DNA of 64,000 nt, from contig JAUSFB010000065.1 of the NCBI GenBank assembly GCA_030651575.1, positions 1 through 64,000 of the forward strand, written 5' to 3'. This document shows, piece after piece, positions 26,956 through 36,736 of this stretch. How positions within the stretch are numbered: position 1 is the stretch's first letter; every line of letters starts with the position of its first letter. The notes below the pieces were generated by a model that saw only the letters and a program-made list of their open reading frames with translations, did not search any database and was not told where the DNA came from. The position numbers and the translations under genes were made by a program. Source of the DNA: Phaeospirillum sp. (lineage in GTDB: Bacteria > Pseudomonadota > Alphaproteobacteria > Rhodospirillales > Magnetospirillaceae).

Positions 26956-28158
26956 TTACCGCAAGATCCGAAGCGCCAGCGGCCCCAGCGCCACCACCGC
27001 CCCCAGTGAGGCAAAGGCCAGTCCCCAGGCCAGACCGGTGGTTGCTCCGCCGGCCAGATCCAGCACCAGGCCAAAGGCCAGCGGCCCGATGAATCCAGCG
27101 CCGAATCCCAGCAGGGAGTGGATGGCGATGGTGGCGCCGCGCCGCGCCGGCTCGGCCTCGATCACCGCGCCGGTGGTCAGCGCCGCCGAATCGATCTGGA
27201 TCAGCACACTATATAACAGCATCAAACCGACCACGACGCCGTAGGGCAGCCCCCCGCAAAAGCCGATCCCCGCCGCCCCGAGACCAGAGGCCGCCATGGC
27301 GGCGGCGCAGACCCGGCGACGGTCGAACCGCACCGCCATATCGGCGCCGACGATGCTGGCCGCCATGGCCAGCAGGGCGGCGAGAGTGGCGACGGCGGTG
27401 GGTGACGGGCCGGCAGCGCCGGGCTGCGACGCCAACACCCAGGCCAGGAAAGCCACCATCCACGACCGCGCCCCGAACAGCTCCCAGACATGGGCGGCAT
27501 AGCCCAGCACATATCCCATGGCGGCGCGGTTGCGCAGAACCGGCGCGAAGTCGAACGGATGGGTCTTATGAACCGGCGCCGCGATCCGCACCGCTGGCAA
27601 GCTTGCCGCGACCAGGACCGCCGCCGCCAGCGCCGCGCCCGCCGCCAGGGCGAAGGCGGCCCGCCAGCCAAAGCCCTCGGCCACCACCCCGGTGATCAGG
27701 AACGAACCCGAACTCCCCAGCGAGAAACTGGCGGTGTAAAAGCTGATCCAACGCGCCTGCTTCGGCCCGGTCGCCCGATCGACCAGGGCCTTGAGCCCCG
27801 GCATATAGGTACCGGCCAGCCCGACGCCGCCCAGCGCCCGCCAACCCAGCGCCGACCAGAAGCCCTCGGCGGTCAGGGTGAAGCCCAGGGCGGAAACGGC
27901 GGCAATCAGCGCGCCGGCCAGATAAACCCGCTTGGCGTCGATGCGGTCGGTCAGGGTGGTGAGGACCGGCACCGCCACGGTATAGCCGGCGAACACCACG
28001 CCCGAGATCCATCCGGCCTCGGTATTGGACAACCCCCACTCGGCGATGAAGCCGGGCAACAGCGCCGGAAACGAAAACACCCCGACCATGGTCAGGACTT
28101 CCGCCGCGCACAGGCAGAAGACGGCTTTGGCTCCGGTCGAGGCGGCGGCGGCGGTCAT
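26956..28158 (-). CDS. MFS transporter, unknown substrate
   Basis: 400 aa with about twelve hydrophobic segments. An MFS-like loop follows helix 2 (LTTLTDRIDAKRVYLAGAL), and a matching region lies in the second half (DMAVRFDRRRVCAAAMAA). The substrate cannot be inferred: neighbours are unrelated and no family-specific motif was recognised. It is divergent from the large REC/PAS/GGDEF/EAL gene across about 110 bases. The ATG at 28158 is the first start of the frame that precedes helix 1. Confidence 0.8.
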   Translation of the reverse strand: MTAAAASTGAKAVFCLCAAEVLTMVGVFSFPALLPGFIAEWGLSNTEAGWISGVVFAGYTVAVPVLTTLTDRIDAKRVYLAGALIAAVSALGFTLTAEGFWSALGWRALGGVGLAGTYMPGLKALVDRATGPKQARWISFYTASFSLGSSGSFLITGVVAEGFGWRAAFALAAGAALAAAVLVAASLPAVRIAAPVHKTHPFDFAPVLRNRAAMGYVLGYAAHVWELFGARSWMVAFLAWVLASQPGAAGPSPTAVATLAALLAMAASIVGADMAVRFDRRRVCAAAMAASGLGAAGIGFCGGLPYGVVVGLMLLYSVLIQIDSAALTTGAVIEAEPARRGATIAIHSLLGFGAGFIGPLAFGLVLDLAGGATTGLAWGLAFASLGAVVALGPLALRILR

Positions 28159-28269
28159 GAGCGAAGGGTAACACCACTTCGGCGATCAGGCGACGGAGAG
28201 GAACCGCGACTTGTTCAATCGATAAGAAAGCCCGATCCCGACTCGGCGAACGTTTACAAGGTTGATAAG

Positions 28270-31200
28270 ATGTTGCATGGTCTGTTCGTTATGACCTTCA
28301 TCATCGATTCCGTCCGTCTGCTGATTATCGAAGACAACCCTGGCGATCAGCGGTTGATCGAAATTGAACTGGCCGATGCAACGCAGGGCTGGACCACCCG
28401 CGGCTGCGCCACGCTGGCCGAGGCGGCGACGCTGGCGCCCTTTGATGATTTCGACTGCATTCTGTCCGACCTGGGACTGCCCGACGCCTCTGGAATCGAG
28501 TCGGTTCTATCGCTCAAGGCCTGGGCTCCCGACAAGACCCTGGTGGTCCTGACCAGCCTGGATGACGAGCGGGTGGCCCAGGAAGCCATCCGGGCCGGAG
28601 CCCAGGACTATGTGGTCAAGTCCGAGGCCGGTATGACCGTGCTGCCACGGGTCATCCGCCACGCCATGGAGCGTCAGCACGCCCGCAGCGCGCTGGAGGC
28701 CTCACACCGGACCGCCCAGGCGTTGCTGGACGCCAGCCACGACGTCGCCCTGCTGCTGGACTCGAACGGCGTCATCTTGACCCTCAACGCCGAGGCCGAG
28801 CAGTATTTCGACCGCTCGCTGACCGACCTGATCGGCTATTCGATCTTCGAGTTACTGCCGCCCAGTCTGGTGGCGCACCGCCACGCTTACCTGCTCCAGG
28901 CGCTGGAGACCGGCCAGACCGTCGAATTCGAGGATACCGACGGCCTGCATTGGTTCGCCAACCGCCTGTTGGCGGTGATGGGGATCGCCCCTGGCGAACA
29001 TCGCTGCGCCATGTTCTCGCGCGATATCACCTCGGCGCGGGCCGCCGCCGCCAAATTGGCCGAGGCCAAGGAAGAAGCCGACTTCGCCAACCGGGCCAAG
29101 ACCGACTTCATGGGCCGCATGAGCCGCGACATCCGCACCCCGCTGAACGACGTCATCGGCTTTTCCGAGATGATGTCGTCCGAGATGCTGGGGCCGATGC
29201 TGCCGGCAGGCTACCGCGAATACGCCGACTCCATCCTCAACTCCGGCAGCCAGATCCTGAAGCTGCTCGACCGCATCACCGACGTATCCATGCTGGAATC
29301 GGCGCTGCTGAAGGACGAGGTGTCGTACCGCGATCTGGTGGAGCTGTCGCCCGACCTGATCTGCGTCTGCGTCGACGGCGTTATCGAACGCATCAACGCC
29401 GCCGGCCTCGGCATGCTGCGCGCCCCCTCGTCAAGCGCGTGCGAGGGCAAGCACATCACCGAGTTCATCCATCCCGACTACCGTTCGATCTTCGACAGCG
29501 GGCTCGACACCTTGTACGAGGAAGGCCACCCGGTGCCGGTCAAGGTGGTGACCTTCGCCGGACGGGTCCGCGACGTCGAGCTGTCGGCGGTGCCGCTGCG
29601 CCGCGAGAACCAGAACGCCACCCTGCTGGTGGGCCGCGACACCACCGAGGTGACCGCCGCCATGCGGGCGGTGGCGGCACGCGAACACCGCATCCGCGCC
29701 ATCATGGACACCGTGCTGGACGGCATCATCACCATCGACGAAGATGGCACCATCTTGAACGCCAACCTGTCGGTAGAGCGGATCTTTGGCTTTTCGCTGT
29801 CGGAAGTGGTCGGCGCCAATGTCTCGATCCTGATGCCCGAGCCCGATGCCGGCCGGCATGACGCCTATATCAAGAACTACCTCGCGACGGGGGTCGGCGC
29901 CATCATCGGGGTCGGCCGCGAGGTCCTGGGCAGGCGCAAGGACGGATCGGCCTTCCCGGTCCATCTCTCCATCTCGGAACTGCGGGTGGAAAAGCGCCGG
30001 CTGTTCACCGGCACCATCCGGGATCTGACCGAAAACAAGCAGCTGGCCCAGCGCGTCGCCTATCTCGCCAATCACGATTCGCTGACCGACCTGCCCAACC
30101 GCGCCCTGCTGTCCGACCGTCTGGGACAAGCCGTGGCCATGGCGCGGGCCAGCCGCCAGCATGTGGCGATTCTGACCATCGACCTGGACGGCTTTACCAC
30201 CATCAACGACTCGCTGGGCCACGACGCCGGCAACACCTTGCTGCGCGAGACCGCGCGGCGGCTGGCGCAGGGGGTCGGGACCACCGGCACGGCGGCGCGG
30301 CTGGCCGGCGACGAGTTCGCGGTGGTGCTGGCGCAGTTAGGCGACCTGGGCGCGGTTTCGGCGGCGGTCGAGCATATCCGCGAAATCCTCGCCAAGCCGT
30401 ATATGGTGCATGGTTCCGAACTGGTCATTCCAGTGGATATGGGCGTGTCGATCTATCCCCGCGACGGCGAGGACGCGTTGGACCTGCTGCGCAACGCCGA
30501 AATGGCGCTGCATTCGGTCAAGCGTCAGGTGGACGAACGGCTGGGGTTCTTCGACACCGCCATGTCCTATGCGGTGACCGAGCGCCTGACCCTGGAACGC
30601 TCGATCAAGGCCGCGCTCAAGGCCGGTCAGTTCGAGCTGTTCTTCCAGCCGCAGATCGACCTCGGCAATTACCGGCTGGTGGGGGCCGAGGCCCTGATCC
30701 GCTGGCGTCATCCCGAGCTGGGCATCATCTCGCCGGACAAGTTCATTCCCGTCGCCGAGGAAACCGGCCTGATCGTCCCCATGGGGACCTGGGTCTTGCA
30801 ATCCGCCTGCGCCCATCTGCGCCAGTGGAACGACAAGCGCCTGGTGAGCAAGGACTTCCGCCTGGGGGTCAACGTCTCCGGCCGCCAGTTCCGCGAGCAG
30901 GATCTGCCCGCCATTGTCGCCGAGGCCATCGCCGAAGCGGGGGTGAACGCCCGGAACCTCGACCTGGAACTGACCGAAAGCATGCTGATGGCCGATGGCG
31001 AGGGGACGCTGAAAATGCTGCGCGCCCTGGCCAAACTGGGCGTCACCCTGTCCATCGACGATTTCGGCACCGGCTATTCGTCGCTGGCCTATCTCAAACG
31101 CTTCCCCATCAATACGGTCAAGATCGACCGCGCCTTCGTGCGCGACCTGGACCAGGACGAAGACAGCCGCGTCATCGTCAACGCCATCATTTCGCTGGCC

Positions 31201-31401
31201 CATTCGCTGGCGCTGAAGACCATCGCCGAGGGTGTCGAGACCGAGAGTCAGGCGGCGCTGCTGGCCAGCCATGGCTGCGACGAAATCCAGGGCTACCTGA
31301 TCGGTCGCCCACTCCAAGTTGAAGATTTTACCACGTTCGTTGCTGGATATAATACAAGAGGCATCGGTAAGTTTCACCCGATCGGGGCGAGACAACAGTG
31401 A
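28270..31401 (+). CDS. REC-PAS-degenerate HisKA-PAS-PAS-GGDEF-EAL signalling protein
   Basis: 1,043-aa cytosolic cyclic-di-GMP protein. Order: receiver domain (about 14-130, phosphoacceptor Asp67), PAS (about 145-255), an H-box-like segment at 280-300 (FMGRMSRDIRTPLNDVIGF) in which the phosphoacceptor His is replaced by Arg286, then two PAS domains (about 340-450 and 460-580), a GGDEF domain with AGDEF at 679-683, and an EAL domain with E807-A808-L809, LELTES and DDFGTGYSSLAYLKRF. The EAL motifs look intact, so phosphodiesterase activity is likely; cyclase activity is doubtful. ATG at 28270 has AAGG upstream; ATG at 28291 is an alternative. A DivK-like receiver gene follows 13 bases later. 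Confidence 0.88.
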   Translation: MLHGLFVMTFIIDSVRLLIIEDNPGDQRLIEIELADATQGWTTRGCATLAEAATLAPFDDFDCILSDLGLPDASGIESVLSLKAWAPDKTLVVLTSLDDERVAQEAIRAGAQDYVVKSEAGMTVLPRVIRHAMERQHARSALEASHRTAQALLDASHDVALLLDSNGVILTLNAEAEQYFDRSLTDLIGYSIFELLPPSLVAHRHAYLLQALETGQTVEFEDTDGLHWFANRLLAVMGIAPGEHRCAMFSRDITSARAAAAKLAEAKEEADFANRAKTDFMGRMSRDIRTPLNDVIGFSEMMSSEMLGPMLPAGYREYADSILNSGSQILKLLDRITDVSMLESALLKDEVSYRDLVELSPDLICVCVDGVIERINAAGLGMLRAPSSSACEGKHITEFIHPDYRSIFDSGLDTLYEEGHPVPVKVVTFAGRVRDVELSAVPLRRENQNATLLVGRDTTEVTAAMRAVAAREHRIRAIMDTVLDGIITIDEDGTILNANLSVERIFGFSLSEVVGANVSILMPEPDAGRHDAYIKNYLATGVGAIIGVGREVLGRRKDGSAFPVHLSISELRVEKRRLFTGTIRDLTENKQLAQRVAYLANHDSLTDLPNRALLSDRLGQAVAMARASRQHVAILTIDLDGFTTINDSLGHDAGNTLLRETARRLAQGVGTTGTAARLAGDEFAVVLAQLGDLGAVSAAVEHIREILAKPYMVHGSELVIPVDMGVSIYPRDGEDALDLLRNAEMALHSVKRQVDERLGFFDTAMSYAVTERLTLERSIKAALKAGQFELFFQPQIDLGNYRLVGAEALIRWRHPELGIISPDKFIPVAEETGLIVPMGTWVLQSACAHLRQWNDKRLVSKDFRLGVNVSGRQFREQDLPAIVAEAIAEAGVNARNLDLELTESMLMADGEGTLKMLRALAKLGVTLSIDDFGTGYSSLAYLKRFPINTVKIDRAFVRDLDQDEDSRVIVNAIISLAHSLALKTIAEGVETESQAALLASHGCDEIQGYLIGRPLQVEDFTTFVAGYNTRGIGKFHPIGARQQ

Positions 31402-31414
31402 AGGGATGGGGACT

Positions 31415-31789
31415 ATGACGGGAACCGTCGTCATCGTCGAAGACAACGCGATGAACATGAAACTGCTGGAGCAGGCGCTCAGCATTGCCGGCTATGCCAC
31501 GGTCAAATCCTCCGATGGCGACGGCTTGGTCGATCTGACCGCATCCAGCGGGGCGGCGGTCATCTTGATGGATATCCAGCTGCCCAAATATTCCGGGGTG
31601 GACCTGCTGAAGCTGCTGAAAGCCGACGCCCGCACCAGCAAGGTTCCGGTGGTGGCGGTGACCGCCTTCGCCGACCCCGATTCGGTGGCCGGCTTCCTGG
31701 CCGAAGGCTTCGAGCAAGTGATCACCAAGCCGATTTCCATCCGCAAGCTGCTGGACGAGGTGGCGCGCTATTGCAGCGTCACAGCCTGA
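31415..31789 (+). CDS. Single-domain response regulator, DivK-like
   Basis: 124-aa stand-alone receiver domain. Acidic pocket residues Glu9-Asp10, phosphoacceptor Asp53 in ILMDIQLPK, Thr in VAVTAFA and Lys in VITKPIS are all present. The N-terminus MTGTVVIVEDNAMNMKLLEQ closely resembles DivK, the CtrA-pathway receiver. However, it is encoded just after a c-di-GMP protein and not next to pleD, so it may instead be a partner of that protein. ATG at 31415 has AAGGGATGGGG upstream. Confidence 0.8.
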   Translation: MTGTVVIVEDNAMNMKLLEQALSIAGYATVKSSDGDGLVDLTASSGAAVILMDIQLPKYSGVDLLKLLKADARTSKVPVVAVTAFADPDSVAGFLAEGFEQVITKPISIRKLLDEVARYCSVTA

Positions 31790-31812
31790 TTCCGATTCAA
31801 CGTCGCCGCCCC

Positions 31813-31841
31813 TTGCAATCGGATTTACCCCAGGCTATAAG
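31813..31841 (+). promoter_or_regulatory. Promoter for rpmI-rplT
   Basis: A -35 TTGCAA at 31813-31818 and a -10 TATAAG at 31836-31841 are spaced by exactly 17 bases, about 90 bases before rpmI. It is a good sigma70-type match at the expected place for a ribosomal protein operon. Confidence 0.55.
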
Positions 31842-31860
31842 CGTCCCCTTCCTGAATGAA

Positions 31861-31882
31861 CAAGGCTGTTAGGGCTGCCTTG
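31861..31882 (+). promoter_or_regulatory. Leader hairpin upstream of rpmI
   Basis: CAAGGC at 31861-31866 pairs with GCCTTG at 31877-31882 in the untranslated leader downstream of the promoter. In other bacteria L20 binds the leader of this operon to repress it; whether this hairpin serves that purpose is only an inference. Confidence 0.3.
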
Positions 31883-31927
31883 CCATTCGTGCTCGCTGAG
31901 ACACTTCAAGATCAAGGATAAGCGAAA

Positions 31928-32131
31928 ATGCCCAAGATGAAGACCAAGAGCTCCGCCAAGAAGCGGTTCAAGCTCACCGGCACCGGAAAGGTAAAGGGCA
32001 ACGTCGCGTTCAAGCGCCACTGCCTGAGCGCCAAGACGTCGAAGATGAAGCGCCAGGCGCGCGGCACCTTCATGCTGTTCAAGACCGACAGCGACAACGT
32101 CAAGAAGTTCTACCTGCCGAACGGAGGCTGA
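31928..32131 (+). CDS. rpmI: 50S ribosomal protein L35
   Basis: 67-aa, highly basic ribosomal protein. The N-terminus [21 protein letters not shown] and the segment around [18 protein letters not shown] are characteristic of bL35. It comes three bases before rplT, the usual rpmI-rplT pair. infC, often found just upstream, is absent here, where a DivK-like gene and a dedicated promoter are found instead. Confidence 0.97.
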   Translation: MPKMKTKSSAKKRFKLTGTGKVKGNVAFKRHCLSAKTSKMKRQARGTFMLFKTDSDNVKKFYLPNGG

Positions 32132-32134
32132 TCC

Positions 32135-32491
32135 ATGGCTCGCGTCAAGCGGGGCGTGACCACTCACGCCCGTCACAAGAAGATTCTCAAGCTCGCCAAG
32201 GGCTATCGCGGCCGTTCGTCGACCTGCTTTCGTATCGCGATTCAGAAGGTCGAGAAGGCGCTGCGTTACGCCTACCGCGATCGTCGCGCCAAGAAGCGTA
32301 ATTTCCGCGCCCTGTGGATCCAGCGCATCAACGCCGGCGCCCGTGCCCATGGCATGGTCTATTCGCGCTTCATGGACGGCCTGAAGAAGGCCAACATCGC
32401 GCTCGACCGCAAGGTGCTGTCCGACATCGCCATCCGCGAGCCGGAAGCGTTCAAGTCGCTGGTGGACAAGGCCCAGGCCGCCCTCCAGTAG
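32135..32491 (+). CDS. rplT: 50S ribosomal protein L20
   Basis: 118-aa basic protein of the large subunit, required early in 23S rRNA folding; in several bacteria it is also an autogenous repressor of this operon. [29 protein letters not shown] and [15 protein letters not shown] are signature regions of bL20. It is separated from pheS by a terminator-like hairpin. Confidence 0.98.
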   Translation: MARVKRGVTTHARHKKILKLAKGYRGRSSTCFRIAIQKVEKALRYAYRDRRAKKRNFRALWIQRINAGARAHGMVYSRFMDGLKKANIALDRKVLSDIAIREPEAFKSLVDKAQAALQ

Positions 32492-32520
32492 GACTTCCTT
32501 ACGGAAGCGAAGTGATGGAG

Positions 32521-32550
32521 AGGGGCCGGCCCGTTTGGGGCGGCCCCTTT
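32521..32550 (+). terminator. Terminator or attenuator between rplT and pheS
   Basis: AGGGGCCG at 32521-32528 pairs with CGGCCCCTT at 32541-32549, and a short run of T follows. It lies 30 bases after rplT and less than 30 bases before the pheS start. It may end the ribosomal transcript partly and so set the level of pheST, in the manner of an attenuator, though no leader peptide was found. Confidence 0.6.
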
Positions 32551-32577
32551 TCCTGTTCCAGGGGATAGGACAAACCC

Positions 32578-33654
32578 ATGCAGGACCTCGATAAGATCCG
32601 CGCCGAAGCACTGGCCTCCGTCACGGCGGCCACCACTCCGGAGCAGTTGGACGCCGCCCGTGTCGCCGCCCTCGGCAAGAAGGGAACCATTTCGGGCCTG
32701 ATGAAGGCCTTGGGCGCCATGAGCCCCGACGAGCGCAAGGCCGCCGGCGCCACGCTGAACGCGGTGCGCGACGAAGTCGCCGCCGCGCTGGACGCCGCCA
32801 AGGCCGTGCTGGACGCCAAGGTGCTGGACGCCAGACTGTTGCGTGAACGAATCGATGTCGCCCTGCCGGCGCGCCCCGATGCCCAGGGCCGCATCCACCC
32901 CATCAGCCAGACCATCGAGGAAATCACCGCCATCTTCGCCCAGATGGGCTTTACCGTGGCGGAAGGCCCCGATATCGAGGACGACTTCCACAACTTCACG
33001 GCGCTGAACATCCCGCCCGAGCATCCGGCCCGCCAGATGCACGACACCTTTTATTTCGGCGAGCGGCCCGAAGGCGGCCGTCATCTGCTGCGCACCCACA
33101 CCTCGCCGGTGCAAATCCGCACCATGTTGAGCGGCAAGCCGCCGATCCGGGTGCTGGTGCCGGGCCGCACCTATCGTTGCGACTCCGATATGACACACAC
33201 CCCCATGTTCCATCAGGTCGAAGGGCTGGTGATCGACGAGGCCACCCATATGGGTCACCTCAAGGGCTGCCTGATCGAGTTCGTGCGCGCCTATTTCGAG
33301 GTCGACGACGTGCCGGTGCGCTTTCGCCCCAGCTTCTTTCCTTTCACGGAACCCTCGGCCGAGGTCGATATCGGCTGTTCGCGCGAGGGCGGCGAGTTGA
33401 AGATCGGCCCCGGCGCCGGCTGGCTGGAAATCCTGGGCTGCGGCATGGTGCACCCCAATGTGCTGCGCAATTGCGGCATCGACCCCGACCGCTACCAGGG
33501 TTTCGCCTTTGGCATGGGCGTCGAGCGGGTCGCCATGCTGAAATACGGCATCCCCGATCTGCGCACCTTCTTCGACTCCGACCTGCGCTGGCTGAAGCAT
33601 TACGGCTTCGTCCCGCTGGATGTCCCCACGCTTTCGGGAGGGTTGACCCGATGA
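32578..33654 (+). CDS. pheS: Phenylalanyl-tRNA synthetase alpha subunit
   Basis: Catalytic subunit of the alpha2beta2 enzyme that charges tRNA-Phe. 358 aa. An N-terminal coiled-coil arm (about 1-90) contacts tRNA. The class II core has motif 2 around [12 protein letters not shown] and the Phe-binding region [10 protein letters not shown], and motif 3 is [14 protein letters not shown]. The gene overlaps pheT as ATGA. The upstream hairpin may regulate expression of the pair. Confidence 0.98.
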   Translation: MQDLDKIRAEALASVTAATTPEQLDAARVAALGKKGTISGLMKALGAMSPDERKAAGATLNAVRDEVAAALDAAKAVLDAKVLDARLLRERIDVALPARPDAQGRIHPISQTIEEITAIFAQMGFTVAEGPDIEDDFHNFTALNIPPEHPARQMHDTFYFGERPEGGRHLLRTHTSPVQIRTMLSGKPPIRVLVPGRTYRCDSDMTHTPMFHQVEGLVIDEATHMGHLKGCLIEFVRAYFEVDDVPVRFRPSFFPFTEPSAEVDIGCSREGGELKIGPGAGWLEILGCGMVHPNVLRNCGIDPDRYQGFAFGMGVERVAMLKYGIPDLRTFFDSDLRWLKHYGFVPLDVPTLSGGLTR

Positions 33655-36047
33655 AGTTCACCTTCGCCTGGCTCAAGGATCACCTTGAGACCACCGCCAC
33701 CCTGGATCAGATCGAAACCGGTCTGACCGCCATCGGCCTGGAGGTCGAAGGCATCCATGATCCGGCCAAGCAGCTGGACGGCTTCATCGTCGGCCATGTC
33801 CTCGCCGCCGACAGGCACCCCAATGCCGACAAGCTGCAACTGTGCACGGTCGACACCGGCAACGGCGCCATCCAGGTGGTGTGCGGCGCTCCCAACGCGC
33901 GGGTCGGGCTCAAGGTGATACTGGCGCTGCCCGGCACCTTGATTCCCCATAACGGCGAAGTCCTCAAGAAGGGCAATGTCCGGGGCGTCGAAAGCCAGGG
34001 CATGATGTGTTCGTGGCGCGAGTTGAAGCTGGGCGAGGACCATGACGGCATCGCCGAGCTGGCCGCCGACCTTGACCCCGGCGTCAGACTGCTCGACGTC
34101 ATGAGCTTCGACCCCATGATCGAAATCTCGGTCACCCCCAACCGGGCCGATTGCCTGGGCGTGCGCGGCGTCGCCCGCGACCTCGCCGCCTTCGGCCTCG
34201 GCAGCCTGAAGCCGCTGAAGGTCGAGCCGGTACCCGGCGCCTTCAAGAGCCCCATTGGCGTCCGCCTGGAGTTCGAGGCCGAGACCGCCAACGCCTGCCC
34301 GCTCTTCGCCGGCCGCCATATTCGCGGCGTCCGGAACGGCGACAGCCCGCAATGGCTGAAGGACCGCCTGACCGCCATCGGCCTGCGGCCCATTTCGGTG
34401 CTGGTGGACATCACCAACTTCTTCACCTACGACCTCAGCCGGCCGCTGCACGTCTTTGACGCCGCCAAGGTCAAGGGCGACATCCGCGCCCGGCCGGCCA
34501 GAGCGGGCGAGACCCTGGCGGCGCTGAACGGCAAGACCTACGCCCTGGAAGAGGGTATGACGGTGATCGCCGATGATGCCGGCCCCGAGGGTCTGGCCGG
34601 CATCATCGGCGGCGAGCATTCCGGCTGCACCGAGGCCACCACCGAGGTCTTCCTGGAAGCCGCCTATTTCGATCCCATCCGCACCGCCGCCACCGGCCGC
34701 AAGCTGGAAATCCTGTCCGACGCCCGCTTCCGCTTCGAACGCGGCGTCGATCCCGCCTTCGTGGTGCCGGCCATGGAGCTGGCCACCCGCATGATCATCG
34801 ATCTGTGCGGTGGCGAGGCCTCGGAACCGGTGATCGCCGGCACCGAGCCCGACTGGCAGAAATCCATCGTGCTGCGGCCCGAACGGGTCGCGGCTCTGGG
34901 CGGCGTCGAGGTCCAGACCGCCCGCCAGGAAGCCATCCTCAACGATCTCGGCTGCGCCGTCGCCGAGCACGATGACGGCCTGCTGATCAATCCGCCGTCC
35001 TGGCGCGGCGACATCACCGCCGAGCACGATCTGGTAGAGGAAATCATCCGGGTCAACGGCTATGACAACATTCCGTCGGTGCCGCTGCCACGCTCGCCCA
35101 TGCCAAAGCCGATCCTGACCGCCGGTCAGCGCCGGGGCGGTTGGGTGCGGCGTCAGCTGGCCTCGCGCGGACTGGTGGAAACCGTCACCTGGTCGTTCCT
35201 GCCCGAGGCCCAGGCCAAACTATTCGGCGGCGGTCAGCCCGAGATGCATCTGGCCAATCCCATCTCCAGCGATCTGGACGTCATGCGTCCCTCGGTGCTG
35301 CCCAACCTGATCGCGGCGACGGGCCGCAATGCCGATCGCGGCATACGCGACCTCGGCCTGTTCGAGATCGGGCCGCAATTCGACGGTCCCGAGCCCGGTC
35401 AACAGCGCCAGATCGCCGCCGGCATCCGCGCCGGCAAGGCCCGTGGCCGCCACTGGGCCGAATCCGCCCGCCCGGTGGACGCCTTCGACGCCAAGGCCGA
35501 CGCCATCGCCGCCATCGCCGCCGCCGGGGCCAATCCCGACTCGCTGCAAGTGGTGGCCGAGGCGCCGGGCTGGTACCACCCCGGCCGCTCCGGCTCGCTG
35601 AAGCTGGGCAACAAGCTGATCGCCCTGTTCGGCGAGATCCACCCCGGCATCCTGGGCAACCTCGACGTCAAGGGACCGGTGGTCGGCTTCGAGCTGTTCC
35701 TGGAGGCCCTGCCGCCGGCCAAGACCAAGGCCACCAAGGCCCGGCCGCTGCTGAAGGCTTCGGCCTTCCAGCCGTTGGAGCGCGACTTCGCTTTCACCCT
35801 GGACAGCGCCGTCTCCGCCGATGCGGTGGTCCGCGCCGCCAGGGGCGTCGACAAGGCCCTGGTCGCCGATGTGACGGTGTTCGACCTCTACGAAGGCGAC
35901 AAGATGGCGGCGGGCAAGAAGTCGCTGGCCATCACCGTGACCCTGCAACCGGTGGAAAAGACCCTGACCGACGAGGAAATCGAGGCGGTCGGCGCCAGGA
36001 TCGTCCAGGCAGTCGCCAAGGCCACCGGCGGCGAGCTGCGGGGATAG
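33651..36047 (+). CDS. pheT: Phenylalanyl-tRNA synthetase beta subunit
   Basis: Beta subunit, 798 aa, with the full domain set: EMAP/OB-like tRNA-binding domain (about 40-150, [19 protein letters not shown]), B3/B4 editing region (about 215-385, with IIGGEHSG), B5, the catalytic-like core (about 480-690) and a C-terminal ferredoxin-fold anticodon-binding domain (about 705-798). The ATG at 33651 overlaps the pheS stop; a longer upstream frame lies within pheS in another register and is discounted. It is followed by a strong hairpin at 36058-36089. Confidence 0.98.
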   Translation: MKFTFAWLKDHLETTATLDQIETGLTAIGLEVEGIHDPAKQLDGFIVGHVLAADRHPNADKLQLCTVDTGNGAIQVVCGAPNARVGLKVILALPGTLIPHNGEVLKKGNVRGVESQGMMCSWRELKLGEDHDGIAELAADLDPGVRLLDVMSFDPMIEISVTPNRADCLGVRGVARDLAAFGLGSLKPLKVEPVPGAFKSPIGVRLEFEAETANACPLFAGRHIRGVRNGDSPQWLKDRLTAIGLRPISVLVDITNFFTYDLSRPLHVFDAAKVKGDIRARPARAGETLAALNGKTYALEEGMTVIADDAGPEGLAGIIGGEHSGCTEATTEVFLEAAYFDPIRTAATGRKLEILSDARFRFERGVDPAFVVPAMELATRMIIDLCGGEASEPVIAGTEPDWQKSIVLRPERVAALGGVEVQTARQEAILNDLGCAVAEHDDGLLINPPSWRGDITAEHDLVEEIIRVNGYDNIPSVPLPRSPMPKPILTAGQRRGGWVRRQLASRGLVETVTWSFLPEAQAKLFGGGQPEMHLANPISSDLDVMRPSVLPNLIAATGRNADRGIRDLGLFEIGPQFDGPEPGQQRQIAAGIRAGKARGRHWAESARPVDAFDAKADAIAAIAAAGANPDSLQVVAEAPGWYHPGRSGSLKLGNKLIALFGEIHPGILGNLDVKGPVVGFELFLEALPPAKTKATKARPLLKASAFQPLERDFAFTLDSAVSADAVVRAARGVDKALVADVTVFDLYEGDKMAAGKKSLAITVTLQPVEKTLTDEEIEAVGARIVQAVAKATGGELRG

Positions 36048-36057
36048 GGCACTGTCC

Positions 36058-36089
36058 ACGCCCGCCGGGGACAACTCCCTGGCGGGCGT
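36058..36089 (+). terminator. Hairpin after pheT
   Basis: ACGCCCGCC at 36058-36066 pairs with GGCGGGCGT at 36081-36089, and the inner bases extend the stem to about 14 bp around a CAAC loop. It is placed just after the pheT stop, but only a weak T-run follows, so it may be a terminator or an mRNA-stabilising stem. Confidence 0.55.
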
Positions 36090-36129
36090 GGGATTCCTTG
36101 ACCGTCGAGAACAATCGCGCGCCGTGATC

Positions 36130-36711
36130 ATGCCCACCATCATTCTGGTTCGCCACGGCGAGACCGCCTTCAACCTGGAGGGCCGCGTCCAGGGCCACCA
36201 GGACTCGCCGCTGACCATTCGGGGAACCGAACAGGCCTGTCGCTACGGCCTTGTCATTCGCCGGCTGATCACGGATGGCCGGGACTGGCGGGTGGTGTCG
36301 AGCCCGCTGGGCCGCTGCGCCCAGACCACCGGCATCCTGTGCGAGATCGCCGGCCTCGACGCCTCGACCGCCACCTTCGATCATCGCCTCAAGGAAGTGG
36401 ACACCGGCAGCCTGTCCGGCCGGCTTAAAGCCGAATTGCCGCCCGAGGCAAGCGGCGGAAGCGGCCTCGGCCACTGGGTCTTCCGCAGCCCCGACGGCGA
36501 AAGCCATGCCGCGGTCGCCACCCGGCTGGCTTCCTGGCTGGCCGATATTCCGGCGGGGGACAAACTGGTGGTGGTCAGCCACGGCATCGCCGGCCGGGTG
36601 CTGCGCGGACTCTATCTCGGCCAGGACCCGGACGAGGCCATGCGCGGCGACAGCCCCCAGGACGCGGTGTTCATCCTGAGGGCCGGCCTGATCGAGCGGA
36701 TCGCGTGCTGA
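36130..36711 (+). CDS. Histidine phosphatase family protein (phosphoglycerate mutase-like)
   Basis: 193 aa, branch-1 histidine phosphatase. The phosphohistidine signature LVRHGETAFN is at residues 6-15, a second catalytic His is in VVVSHGIAGRV, and a conserved Arg is in SSPLGRC. Proteins of this size include cofactor-dependent phosphoglycerate mutases, CobC and broad phosphatases. CobC (alpha-ribazole phosphatase) is possible because cobD and cobQ lie close, but they are not in the same operon. GTG at 36124 is an alternative start; no clear ribosome site is visible. Confidence 0.8.
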   Translation: MPTIILVRHGETAFNLEGRVQGHQDSPLTIRGTEQACRYGLVIRRLITDGRDWRVVSSPLGRCAQTTGILCEIAGLDASTATFDHRLKEVDTGSLSGRLKAELPPEASGGSGLGHWVFRSPDGESHAAVATRLASWLADIPAGDKLVVVSHGIAGRVLRGLYLGQDPDEAMRGDSPQDAVFILRAGLIERIAC

Positions 36712-36736
36712 ACCGCAAAGCGCCCTCGCGCGGCGG

